Shown piece by piece: positions 54,552-62,487 of a stretch of 64,000 nucleotides of DNA. The stretch's first letter is position 1. Each line of letters begins with the position of its first letter. The translations under genes were made by a program, and so were the position numbers. The notes beneath the pieces were generated by a model that had not been told where the DNA came from, did no database searches, and saw nothing but the letters and a program-made list of their open reading frames with translations. Source of the stretch: Burkholderiaceae bacterium (lineage in GTDB: Bacteria > Pseudomonadota > Gammaproteobacteria > Burkholderiales > Burkholderiaceae_C); contig CAKKRJ010000007.1 of assembly GCA_919902775.1 (NCBI GenBank), positions 62,001 through 126,000 of the forward strand, given 5' to 3'.

Positions 54552-55142
54552 ATGAACCCCATCCATCGCCGCACTGCCCTGACCCGTTTGGCTGCCCTGC
54601 CCGTTTTGCCTGTGGTGGCGGCAACGCCCTTTCTGGCGGGCTGCGCCGGGCCGCAGGTGCAAAACTACGCGCAGGAAAAACCGCAACTTGACCTGCGCAG
54701 CTACTTCAACGGCACCCTCGATGCCTGGGGTGTTTTCACCGACCGCAGTGGCCAGGTTGTCAAGCGGTTCAGCGTGGTGATGGACTGCCGCTGGCAGGGC
54801 AACGAAGGCGTGCTGGACGAAGCCTTTGTGTACTCGGACGGCACCACGCAGCGCCGCATCTGGCGGCTCCAGGCCGGGGCCAACGGCGCCTACACCGGGC
54901 GCGCAGACGATGTGGTGGGTGAGGCCTCCGGCCAGGTCAGCGGCAACGCGTTTCGCTGGGGCTACACGCTGGCGCTGCCGGTCGATGGCCGTGTCTGGCA
55001 GGTGGACTTCGACGACTGGATGTACCTGATGGACGACCGGGTGATGCTCAACAAGGCCACCATGCGCAAGTGGGGTGTGCGCTTGGGTGAAGTCACCTTG
55101 TCGTTCACGCGCCGCACGCCGCTTGCGGCCCAGCCGGCTTGA
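54552..55142 (+). CDS. DUF3833 lipoprotein
   Basis: This 196-residue protein, from the ATG at 54552 (MNPIHRRTALTRLAALPVLP), has a lipoprotein signal ending FLAGCAGPQVQ. The mature part matches DUF3833: LDLRSYFNGTLDAWGVFTDR, VVKRFSVVMDCRWQGNEGVL, YTGRADDVVGEASGQVSGNA and LDDWMYLMDD-like FDDWMYLMDDRVMLNKATM. The family resembles a lipocalin-type barrel and has no proven function, but it recurs in this light-stress or lipid gene set. It lies 36 bases after the MFS gene. Confidence 0.9.
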   Translation: MNPIHRRTALTRLAALPVLPVVAATPFLAGCAGPQVQNYAQEKPQLDLRSYFNGTLDAWGVFTDRSGQVVKRFSVVMDCRWQGNEGVLDEAFVYSDGTTQRRIWRLQAGANGAYTGRADDVVGEASGQVSGNAFRWGYTLALPVDGRVWQVDFDDWMYLMDDRVMLNKATMRKWGVRLGEVTLSFTRRTPLAAQPA

Positions 55143-55147
55143 GCCCC

Positions 55148-55966
55148 ATGCGCGCAACCCCTGGCACTTCGGCCCGCCTTGCGCCACGCCGCTGGCGGCA
55201 ACTGAACACCCCCATCACCGATTGGTCCGGTCGCCGGGTCTGGTTGGTGGGGGCATCGACGGGCATTGGCCTGGCCTGCGCACAGGCCTTGCGTGCCGCC
55301 GGTGCGCAGGTGGTGTTGTCGGCCCGCCATCCGCAAGGCGTGTCAGACTGGGCCGCGCAAGATGCGGGGGTGCAGTGGCGTGCGCTCGATGTGTTGGACC
55401 CGGCGCAAGTGTTGGCCACGGCCCACGCCATTGAGGCCGAAGGCCCGCTTGACTTGGTGGTGTATGCCGCCGGTTACTACCGCGCGCAACGCGCCACCGC
55501 CGTTGACCTGGAAGACTTGTTGCAGCACGACAAAGTCAATTACCAGGGGGCGTTGCAGGTGATCAACGCGGTGCTGCCGGGCATGCTGGCGCGCCAAAGC
55601 GGGCACATCAGCCTGCTCAGCAGCGTGGCGGGCTGGCGTGGTCTGCCCAACGGGCTGGCCTATGGTCCGACCAAGGCGGCCCTGACGCACCTGGCCGAAA
55701 CGCTGTACATGGATTTGCAGGACCAGGACATCGGCGTGAGCGTGGTCAACCCCGGCTTTGTGGCGACCCCGCTCACGGCGCAAAACCCGTTCACCATGCC
55801 CGCGTTGATCAGCCCTGAACAGGCCGCGCGGGAAATGCTCAAAGGCTGGGCCCAAGGCCAGTTCGATATCCATTTCCCCAAGCGCTTCACCTTGTGGCTG
55901 AAATTTTTACGCCTGCTACCCTACCGCCTTTACTTTCCGCTGGTGCGGCAGTTCACCGGTTTGTGA
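55148..55966 (+). CDS. short-chain dehydrogenase/reductase
   Basis: This 272-residue SDR has the NAD(P) motif GASTGIGLACAQALRAAGAQ, LVVYAAGYYR, a catalytic Ser in ISLLSSVAGWRGLPNGLAYG with the YxxxK next (AYGPTKAAL), and VSVVNPGFVATPLT. The C-terminal HFPKRFTLWLKFLRLLPYRL is basic and apolar and may bind the membrane. The reaction is unknown; a hydroxy- or keto-lipid step is a reasonable guess. The ATG at 55148 is used; an in-frame TTG at 55139 overlaps the upstream stop. Confidence 0.9.
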   Translation: MRATPGTSARLAPRRWRQLNTPITDWSGRRVWLVGASTGIGLACAQALRAAGAQVVLSARHPQGVSDWAAQDAGVQWRALDVLDPAQVLATAHAIEAEGPLDLVVYAAGYYRAQRATAVDLEDLLQHDKVNYQGALQVINAVLPGMLARQSGHISLLSSVAGWRGLPNGLAYGPTKAALTHLAETLYMDLQDQDIGVSVVNPGFVATPLTAQNPFTMPALISPEQAAREMLKGWAQGQFDIHFPKRFTLWLKFLRLLPYRLYFPLVRQFTGL

Positions 55967-55985
55967 GCGTGCATTGAAAGCCCCC

Positions 55986-56420
55986 ATGGACACACGAAAA
56001 GCCACGCAAAATTTGGCCACGTTTTTTGAAACCTTGACACCGCAAAGCGTGGCGCAGTTGCACACGATTTACGACGCGCAAGCCACGTTCAAAGACCCGT
56101 TCAATGAGGTGCAGGGCCTGGCCGAGATCGAGCGCATTTTCCGCCACATGTACGTGGCGCTGGACCAACCGCACTTCGTCATCACCGGCCAACTGGTTGA
56201 CGGGGCGCAGGCTTTTTTGACGTGGGAATTCCGTTTTCGCTTCAAGCGTTTTGACACCCGCACCGTGCAGACCGTGCGGGGCGCCAGCCATGTGGTGTTC
56301 AACGAACAAGGCCTGGTGACGCTGCACCGCGATTACTGGGACGCGGCCGAAGAGGTGTATGAAAAATTACCGGTGCTGGGCAGCGTGATGCGTTGGCTCA
56401 AACAACGCGCCAACAGCTGA
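55986..56420 (+). CDS. NTF2-like (SnoaL-type) small protein
   Basis: This 144-residue protein has the NTF2/SnoaL cone fold: TLTPQSVAQLHTIYDAQATF then KDPFNEVQGLAEIERIFRHM, FVITGQLVDGAQAFLTWEF and GASHVVFNEQGLVTLHRDYW. Members bind small hydrophobic ligands or act as isomerases, with no certain role here. It ends the nine-gene cluster. The ATG at 55986 is used; a TTG four codons upstream is in frame. An AT-rich gap of 186 bases follows. Confidence 0.87.
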   Translation: MDTRKATQNLATFFETLTPQSVAQLHTIYDAQATFKDPFNEVQGLAEIERIFRHMYVALDQPHFVITGQLVDGAQAFLTWEFRFRFKRFDTRTVQTVRGASHVVFNEQGLVTLHRDYWDAAEEVYEKLPVLGSVMRWLKQRANS

Positions 56421-56606
56421 TCTGCCCAACACACGTGGCCGTCAAATTGGGCACGTCTTTGACGACGATCGGCAATGGTTGCAAGACACCCTCACGCCGG
56501 AACCTCAGCCTTGGATTCAAGTGCTTGCGGCAGTGGTAAATCTTGTTGTATAGTGAAATCGCGACAAAAATCAAAATTAAACACCGTTTGAGCGACAAAT
56601 TACCCC

Positions 56607-58124
56607 GTGACTGGCCCACTGAATCTCAAAAACGCGACAACGGATACAACTTTGATTTTGTATGCGGAGATCAGTCCTGCTCAAAAGCGCGCTGTTCAGC
56701 GAGAGATTCAAGCCGGGAACTTGACGCGAATCGCCACGGGTATTGTCAGCAGCTTGCCTGCATCCGACTGGCCTCAGGTGATCGCACGCGAGCGCTTGCG
56801 CGTGCTGGCTGCCATGTTTCCAGGTGCTGTGCTCAGTCACCGCACGGCGTTCAGCGGTGGGCAGCCCGAAGACGGCATGGTGCACTTAACGCACAGCTTC
56901 AAACGTACCGTCCAGCTGCCGGGATTAAGCGTCATGCTTTGGAAAGGGCCACCTGTAGCTCCCGGTGATGCACCCATGTTGGGGCGTGATCTCTACTTCC
57001 CATCCTTGCCTCGCTTGTTGCTCGAAAACTTGCAGCCCAGTCGTGCGCCTCATCGTCGCTCAGTCGGGCGCGAGGCGGTTGAAAAACGGCTCCTCGAAAC
57101 CTGTGATGCCCGCGGCGAAGAGGCCCTTTCGCAACTGCGCGAACAAGCACGCAGCTTGGCTCCTGTTTTGGAGCTAGAGGCCGAGTTCAGAGTGCTTGAT
57201 GATTTGGTTGGCAGCATCTTGGGTACCCGCGCTTCGCAGCTCACCACCCCACAGGGCATCGCACGCACCGCGCACATGCCCTACGACCCTGAGCGTTTGG
57301 CGCTCTTTGAACAGCTCGCGGCTCAGCTGCGGTCTACCCCTTTGGCGCAGCCCCCTGCCGTGGTTCAAACCGAAACAGCCCGAGCCAACTTTGCCTTTCT
57401 TGAGTCGTATTTCAGCAACTTCATCGAGGGCACCGAGTTCGATGTGCAGCATGCACGTGCCTTTGTGCTGCAAGGCCAGCCCATCGCTGAGCGTCCCAAA
57501 GATTCGCATGACATTCTGGGTGTGTTTCAACAGGCGCTGCAGCCTGGCTGGGCATTGCAAACACTGGCCAGTGGCGAACCTGTTTTGAACCAATTACGCG
57601 CTCGCCATGCAGATCAAATGCAAGAGCGCCCAGAGGTTGGCCCGGGTGAATTCAAGGTCTTGGCCAATCGCGCAGGCAATACCGAGTTTGTTGCCCCTCA
57701 GTTGGTGCGTGGCACCTTGGTTCAAGGCACGCAACTGCTGCCCAGCGTTCCTGCAGGCACGGCCAGGGCATTGCTGGCCATGTTCATCGTTTCAGAAGTG
57801 CACCCCTTTACCGACGGCAACGGGCGACTGGCTCGCTTGGTGATGAACGCTGAACTCTCTGCTGTAGGCAGCTGCCGCATCATCGTGCCAACACTTTTTC
57901 GCGAAGAGTACTTGGACAGTCTGCGTGCGCTCAGCCGTCAAGGCGATGCGGCACCTTTCATGGCTGCGATGCAAAAAATTCACCGCTGGACCGCGGCATT
58001 TCGCTATCAGGATTTGGACGACACCATTGCCCAAATGGCGCAATGCCATGCGTTTGAACGCTCTCCCATCCAGTTCAAGCTACTCACGCCATCTGCCAAC
58101 AGCCCCACAGCGGCTGGATCTTAA
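56607..58124 (+). CDS. AbiEi-like winged-helix/Fic fusion protein
   Basis: This 505-residue protein has two parts. Residues about 1-150 look like an AbiEi antitoxin-type winged helix domain (REIQAGNLTRIATGIVSS, then FPGAVLSHRTAFSGG and LYFPSLPRLLLENLQPSR). Residues about 230-480 are a Fic AMP-transferase with the full catalytic motif HPFTDGNGRLAR (399-410) and an upstream inhibitory helix SNFIEG (270-275) whose Glu would block activity, the class II self-inhibited layout. The start is a GTG at 56607 with no strong ribosome site; the true start may be elsewhere. It stands alone, with no antitoxin gene. A target-modifying stress or defence role is inferred. Confidence 0.8.
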   Translation: MTGPLNLKNATTDTTLILYAEISPAQKRAVQREIQAGNLTRIATGIVSSLPASDWPQVIARERLRVLAAMFPGAVLSHRTAFSGGQPEDGMVHLTHSFKRTVQLPGLSVMLWKGPPVAPGDAPMLGRDLYFPSLPRLLLENLQPSRAPHRRSVGREAVEKRLLETCDARGEEALSQLREQARSLAPVLELEAEFRVLDDLVGSILGTRASQLTTPQGIARTAHMPYDPERLALFEQLAAQLRSTPLAQPPAVVQTETARANFAFLESYFSNFIEGTEFDVQHARAFVLQGQPIAERPKDSHDILGVFQQALQPGWALQTLASGEPVLNQLRARHADQMQERPEVGPGEFKVLANRAGNTEFVAPQLVRGTLVQGTQLLPSVPAGTARALLAMFIVSEVHPFTDGNGRLARLVMNAELSAVGSCRIIVPTLFREEYLDSLRALSRQGDAAPFMAAMQKIHRWTAAFRYQDLDDTIAQMAQCHAFERSPIQFKLLTPSANSPTAAGS

Positions 58125-58178
58125 ACAGGCTTGTGCTTGACGCTGTCCAAACTTTCGCTGGCATGGCGACTGGCCGCA

Positions 58179-58793
58179 TCAGGCGGGCAAACTGTCGATG
58201 AAGCTTTGCCGCTGCGCCAGTTTGTCGTACAGCTTGTGCAGGTTCGGATAAGGCGTGCGCCAGTCGATGTGCGGGAAACGGAAATCCAGATACCCGACGG
58301 CACAGCCCACGGCGATGTCGGACAGACTCAGGTGGATCCCGGAGCAAAACGGCTTGTCGCCCAGGCCGTGGCTCATGGCGGCCAAAGCGTGCTGGATTTT
58401 GTTCAGTTGGCGATCGATCCAGGCTTGGCAGCGTTCGCTGTCCGCGCGTTCGGTCCACACCGCTTCCATGCGCGCCAGCAACGCGGCGTCCAGCAGGCCG
58501 TCGGCCAGGGCTTCCCAGGTTTTGACTTCGGCACGTTCACGCCCGCCAGAGGGGATCAGCTTGCCCACCGGCGACAAGGTGTCCAGGTATTCCACGATGA
58601 CCCGGGAGTCAAACACGGCCTCATGGCCTTCCATGATCAGGCAAGGCACTTTGCCCAAGGGGTTGGCGGTGTGGATGCTGGTGTGTGCGGACCACACGTC
58701 TTCGGTGGCGAATTGGTAGTCGAGCTTCTTCTCGGCCATGACGATGCGCACCTTGCGGACATAAGGACTGGTGACGGAGCCGATGAGTTTCAT
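58179..58793 (-). CDS. glutathione S-transferase family protein
   Basis: This 204-residue protein has the GST N-terminal thioredoxin-like domain (LIGSVTSPYVRKVRIVMAEK with the active-site Ser/Tyr region, NPLGKVPCLIMEGHEAVFDS with the cis-Pro and glutathione-contact residues) and an all-helical C-terminal domain. It resembles the YibF-like GSTs of proteobacteria. The substrate is unknown. It is convergent with the Fic gene, 54 bases apart, and divergent from purB. Confidence 0.9.
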   Translation of the reverse strand: MKLIGSVTSPYVRKVRIVMAEKKLDYQFATEDVWSAHTSIHTANPLGKVPCLIMEGHEAVFDSRVIVEYLDTLSPVGKLIPSGGRERAEVKTWEALADGLLDAALLARMEAVWTERADSERCQAWIDRQLNKIQHALAAMSHGLGDKPFCSGIHLSLSDIAVGCAVGYLDFRFPHIDWRTPYPNLHKLYDKLAQRQSFIDSLPA

Positions 58794-58923
58794 GGTGGAA
58801 GTGGTCTGAGCAGAATGGTTTCGATTCTAGGGGGTCCGCCGGTGCTGGCCCTGACGGGGGGCGTTGATCTGCGGGCGCATCTGCGGGCCTGGGCGTTGGG
58901 GTCGTGGGAATTACAATCGACGG

Positions 58924-60324
58924 ATGAATTTCACCCCCATTTCCGCCCTGTCGCCGCTGGATGGCCGTTACGCCAGCAAACTCAACGCCTTGCGACCGCT
59001 CATGAGCGAGCAAGGTTATATGCACCGCCGCGTGCAGGTCGAAATCGCTTGGTTCATCGCTTTGTCGGATGCGGGCTTTGACGAATTCAAGCCCTTGACA
59101 CCCGGCGCGCGCAGTTACCTGACGGCGCTGGTGAAGCATTTCTCCGAGGCCGACGCCGTCGCCATCAAGGAGTTTGAAAAGGTCACCAACCACGATGTCA
59201 AAGCCGTCGAGTACTGGATCAAGTCCAAATTCAAGGACCGCCCCGAGCTGGAAAAAGCCGCTGAATTCGTGCACTTTGCCTGCACCAGCGAAGACATCAA
59301 CAACACCAGCCATGCCTTGCAAATCAAGGGCGCGCGCGCCCATGTGATCTTGCCCGGGCTGGATGGCCTGATTGCTAAGCTGCGCGAGATGGCCCATGCG
59401 TTTGCCGAAGTGCCCATGCTCAGCCGCACCCACGGCCAGACCGCCAGCCCCACCACCGTGGGCAAGGAAATGGCCAACGTGGTGATGCGCCTGAACGGCT
59501 GCCGCGAGAAAATCGCGGCGGTCAAGCTCATGGCCAAGATGAACGGCGCGGTGGGCAACTACAACGCCCACCTGTCGGCCTGGCCCGACTTTGACTGGGA
59601 AGCCTTTGCCAAGAAAGTGGTTGAAACCCCTGAACTGGGTGAAGGCCAGAGCGCGGAGTGGGGCCTGGGCCTCACCTTCCAGCCCTACAGCATCCAGATC
59701 GAGTCGCACGACTACATGGCCGAGTTGTTCGACGCCGTGGCCCGCACCAACACCATCCTGATTGACCTGTCGCGTGACATCTGGGGTTATGTGAGCCTGG
59801 GGTATTTCAAGCAGCGTCTGAAAGCCGGCGAGATCGGTTCGTCCACCATGCCGCACAAGGTCAACCCGATTGACTTTGAAAACGCCGAAGGCAACCTGGG
59901 TCTGGCCAACGCCGTGCTCAAGCACCTGAGTGAGAAGCTGCCGATCAGCCGCTGGCAGCGCGACCTGACCGACTCCACCGTGCTGCGCAACATGGGCGTG
60001 GGCCTGGGTTATACCGCGCTGGCCTATGCCTCCTTGATGACCGGTCTGAACAAGCTGGAACTCAATGAAGAAGCCCTGGCGGCCGACCTGGACGCTGCAT
60101 GGGAAGTGCTGGCCGAGCCGATCCAGACCGTGATGCGCCGCTATGGCGTGCAAGGTGCCTACGAAAAGCTCAAGGAAGTCACACGCGGCAAGACTGTTTC
60201 TGCGGCCGACCTGCACGGTTTGATTCAGGCCCTCGAGATTCCGCAAGCCGACAAGGACCGTCTGCTGGCCATGACGCCGGGCAGCTACGTCGGCAAGGCC
60301 GCCGAGCTGGCGCGTCGCGTTTGA
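58924..60324 (+). CDS. purB: adenylosuccinate lyase
   Basis: This 466-residue enzyme (E. coli about 456) converts adenylosuccinate to AMP and SAICAR to AICAR in purine synthesis. It has ISALSPLDGRYASKLNALRP at the start, the conserved TSEDINNTSHALQIK, SRTHGQTASPTTVGKEM and the signature GSSTMPHKVNPIDFENAEGN. The ATG at 58924 is used; an upstream in-frame extension to 58864 would remove this natural N-terminus. It begins 131 bases from the divergent GST start and is followed by yaeQ 9 bases downstream. Confidence 0.97.
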   Translation: MNFTPISALSPLDGRYASKLNALRPLMSEQGYMHRRVQVEIAWFIALSDAGFDEFKPLTPGARSYLTALVKHFSEADAVAIKEFEKVTNHDVKAVEYWIKSKFKDRPELEKAAEFVHFACTSEDINNTSHALQIKGARAHVILPGLDGLIAKLREMAHAFAEVPMLSRTHGQTASPTTVGKEMANVVMRLNGCREKIAAVKLMAKMNGAVGNYNAHLSAWPDFDWEAFAKKVVETPELGEGQSAEWGLGLTFQPYSIQIESHDYMAELFDAVARTNTILIDLSRDIWGYVSLGYFKQRLKAGEIGSSTMPHKVNPIDFENAEGNLGLANAVLKHLSEKLPISRWQRDLTDSTVLRNMGVGLGYTALAYASLMTGLNKLELNEEALAADLDAAWEVLAEPIQTVMRRYGVQGAYEKLKEVTRGKTVSAADLHGLIQALEIPQADKDRLLAMTPGSYVGKAAELARRV

Positions 60325-60333
60325 TCGGTTCAC

Positions 60334-60894
60334 ATGGCCCTCAAATCCACCATCTACAAAGCCAACTTGTCGATCGCTGACATCGATCACAGCTGTTACG
60401 AAGACCACCAGCTCACACTGGCGCGCCACCCTAGCGAGACCGACGAGCGCATGATGATCCGCCTGCTGGCGCTGGCCATCAACGCGTACAAACTGCAGGC
60501 CGTGTGCCATGGCGATGGCAAGCTGGCCTTTGGTGCGGGCCTGTCCGATCCGGACGATCCGGACGTCAGCTTGCGTGACTTCACGGGCCGCACCCGCCTG
60601 TGGATCGAAGTGGGCCAGCCCGAAGACAAACCCATCATGAAAGCCTGTCAAAAGGCCGATGAGGTGTTGTTGTACTGCTTCAACCATGCGGCCGAAGTCT
60701 GGTGGAAAGGCATCGAAACCAAGCTCACCCGACTGGACAAGCTGCAGGTCTGGCGTGTGCCCACCGAACGTTCACAAGAGTTGGCCAAGCTGGCTGAACG
60801 CAGCATGCAGCTGCAAGCCACCGTGCAAGAAGGTTCCGTCACCTTCAGCAGCGACAAAGGCAGCGTGCACATCGAGTTGATCCGCTGGAAGTGA
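60334..60894 (+). CDS. yaeQ: YaeQ family protein
   Basis: This 186-residue protein starts MALKSTIYKANLSIADIDHS and has HPSETDERMMIRLLALAINA and LWIEVGQPEDKPIMKACQKA, the YaeQ family blocks. The fold is like PD-(D/E)xK nucleases, but nuclease activity is not established for the family. It lies 9 bases after purB, so it is likely co-transcribed. Confidence 0.93.
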   Translation: MALKSTIYKANLSIADIDHSCYEDHQLTLARHPSETDERMMIRLLALAINAYKLQAVCHGDGKLAFGAGLSDPDDPDVSLRDFTGRTRLWIEVGQPEDKPIMKACQKADEVLLYCFNHAAEVWWKGIETKLTRLDKLQVWRVPTERSQELAKLAERSMQLQATVQEGSVTFSSDKGSVHIELIRWK

Positions 60895-60915
60895 CCCGCT
60901 GAACGGGCTGGCCTG

Positions 60916-60992
60916 GTAGGTCGGTGGCTTCAGCCCCGACGTTTTTCAGTCACTTCGCGAAAGGTTGGATGTCGGAGCTGAAGCTGACCTAC
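60916..60992. repeat. inverted pair of GTAGGTC-type palindromic repeats
   Basis: GTAGGTCGGTGGCTTCAGCC (60916-60935, ending CCGAC) and, 30 bases later, GTCGGAGCTGAAGCTGACCT with AC (60971-60992) are inverted relatives: the second's reverse complement is GTAGGTCAGCTTCAGCTCCG plus AC. The layout is REPIN-like but the sequence family differs from the REP units at 9.4, 24 and 25.8 kb. The right arm overlaps the stop of the DUF1289 gene. Confidence 0.75.
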
Positions 60993-61444
60993 AAATCCAG
61001 CTTGGCCTGGGCCAGCGCCGCCGCTTTCGCCCATTGGCGGTCTTCGGCCGCACGTTCGGCGTATTTGTTGAACCGCCACGATGTGCCGTCCACCGTGATA
61101 CGCTGCCACACGGCGCGTTTTTCGCCGGGGGTCATCTCGGTCCACAACTGCACTTCTTCAAAACTGCGGCCACAGCCTTTGCAGGTGTCATCGCCCTGGC
61201 TGGTCGAACAAATCGCAATGCAGGGGGTGTCTGGTGTGGTGGCATACCAGTCCTGCCAGGCTTGCGCAGCGGCCACAGGCAAGGTGAATTCGTCGGCCAG
61301 ATCGTGCTGGTAGTAAACCATCAGCGCATACACCTCGGCCAAGGCGCGCAACTCGCGCGGCAACGCCACCCCGTCGGGTGAGGGGTTCTTGTCGCGCCAG
61401 TGGTTGATGGCGGCTTCGATGTCGGTGATGTGGATTCCGGCCAT
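60989..61444 (-). CDS. DUF3717/DUF1289 two-domain protein
   Basis: This 151-residue protein joins an N-terminal part of DUF3717 type (ITDIEAAINHWRDKNPSPDG, then LAEVYALMVYYQHDL) to a DUF1289 segment with the four spaced cysteines of PCIAICSTSQGDDTCKGCGR, followed by EMTPGEKRAVWQRI. The Cys set suggests metal binding. The function is unknown. The last codons lie in the palindromic repeat 60916-60992. It is convergent with yaeQ. Confidence 0.87.
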   Translation of the reverse strand: MAGIHITDIEAAINHWRDKNPSPDGVALPRELRALAEVYALMVYYQHDLADEFTLPVAAAQAWQDWYATTPDTPCIAICSTSQGDDTCKGCGRSFEEVQLWTEMTPGEKRAVWQRITVDGTSWRFNKYAERAAEDRQWAKAAALAQAKLDL

Positions 61445-61559
61445 GGTGTGTGAGGAACAGGACGGCGATCATAGCGCCTGCATCCTGCCCGACAGGGCGT
61501 GGGGCGAACATTCAATGTCCCCAAAATTTCCAAGGGTAAGCCAAAACAAGGTTTAATCA

Positions 61560-61735
61560 CCCCCTGAAGGGGAGTAGCTCCCTGTCGCCGTGGCCTGCCA
61601 AGCGCCCCGGTTTTGATGAGCCGTCAATACGTAGCGAAAGCTTCCGGTTCATCAGGCACAAGCCCCGCTTGTTGCTGAGCAAGACCTTCGATCCAAGCCT
61701 GTCCGGGTGGGTCGAACTTGCTGCAAGCCATGCCC
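61560..61735 (+). ncRNA. yybP-ykoY type (manganese-sensing) riboswitch before the TerC gene
   Basis: The 240-base leader begins with the hallmark AAGGGGAGTAGC (61568 onwards). A helix GATGAGCCG / CGGTTCATC (61615-61653) encloses TCAATACG, as in this class, and TGAGCAAGACC near 61676 closes the core. Members bind Mn(II) and switch on membrane proteins such as TerC/Alx and MntP. The downstream gene is a TerC family protein, which supports the call. Exact limits and the switching stems are not resolved. Confidence 0.75.
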
Positions 61736-61796
61736 ATGGCCCACGCATTCTTTTGCCCATCTCCGCCAGGTTCAACACATTGAACCGGAGTCTTCT

Positions 61797-62480
61797 ATGG
61801 AATTTTTATCGGCACCCTGGTGGTCTGCATTGTTGGCCATCATCTTGATTGACCTTGTGCTGGCGGGTGACAACGCCATCGTGATCGCCCTCGCGGCACG
61901 CAGCCTGCCCCCTGATTTGCAAAAGAAAGCCATTTTCTGGGGCACGGTCGGGGCCATCGTTGTGCGGGGCCTCATGACCATTGGCGTGGTCTGGCTCTTG
62001 CAAATTCCGGGTCTCATGCTGGCCGGTGGTTTGGGTCTGCTTTGGGTGGCCTACAAACTGTTGGCCGATGCCGGCCATGAAGATGACCACGGCCCCATGG
62101 CCAGCACCTTCTGGGGCGCCATGAAAACCATTGTGGTGGCCGATGCGCTGATGGGCGTGGACAACGTCCTGGGCGTGGCCGGTGCCGCGCACGGGGCCTG
62201 GGATCTGGTGATCCTCGGTTTGTTGATCAGCGTGCCGATCGTGGTGTTTGGCAGCTCGGTGGTGCTCAAAATGGTGGAACGCTTCCCGGTCATCATCCAA
62301 TTGGGTGCGGCGGTGCTGGCTTTCACAGCGGCCAAGATGGTGGTGGGCGAGCCTTTGCTGGACGGCCTGTTTGATGCACCATCGCAGGCTGTTTGGCGTT
62401 GGGCCACCTACCTTGTGGCCATCGTGGTGGTCTTGGGCACGGGCTGGTGGCGTACCCGGAAGTCGCCAACGGTCGCCTGA
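61797..62480 (+). CDS. TerC family membrane protein (YjbE type), probable metal exporter
   Basis: This 227-residue membrane protein starts MEFLSAPWWSALLAIILIDL and has the TerC motif LAGDNAIVIALAARSLP followed by seven or so helices. The acidic VDNVLGVAGAAHGA is a second metal site. Family members export manganese or calcium and protect newly made exported metalloproteins. The ATG at 61797 has CCGGAG upstream. The longer frame from 61707 lies in the riboswitch leader. Control by manganese is inferred from the leader. Confidence 0.9.
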   Translation: MEFLSAPWWSALLAIILIDLVLAGDNAIVIALAARSLPPDLQKKAIFWGTVGAIVVRGLMTIGVVWLLQIPGLMLAGGLGLLWVAYKLLADAGHEDDHGPMASTFWGAMKTIVVADALMGVDNVLGVAGAAHGAWDLVILGLLISVPIVVFGSSVVLKMVERFPVIIQLGAAVLAFTAAKMVVGEPLLDGLFDAPSQAVWRWATYLVAIVVVLGTGWWRTRKSPTVA

Positions 62481-62487
62481 TCCAGGC

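Noticed and set aside
56421-56606. Small gene in the AT-rich gap before the Fic fusion
   Set aside because: Frames here run into the Fic gene in the wrong phase and lack a start with a ribosome site; the gap probably holds the fic promoter.
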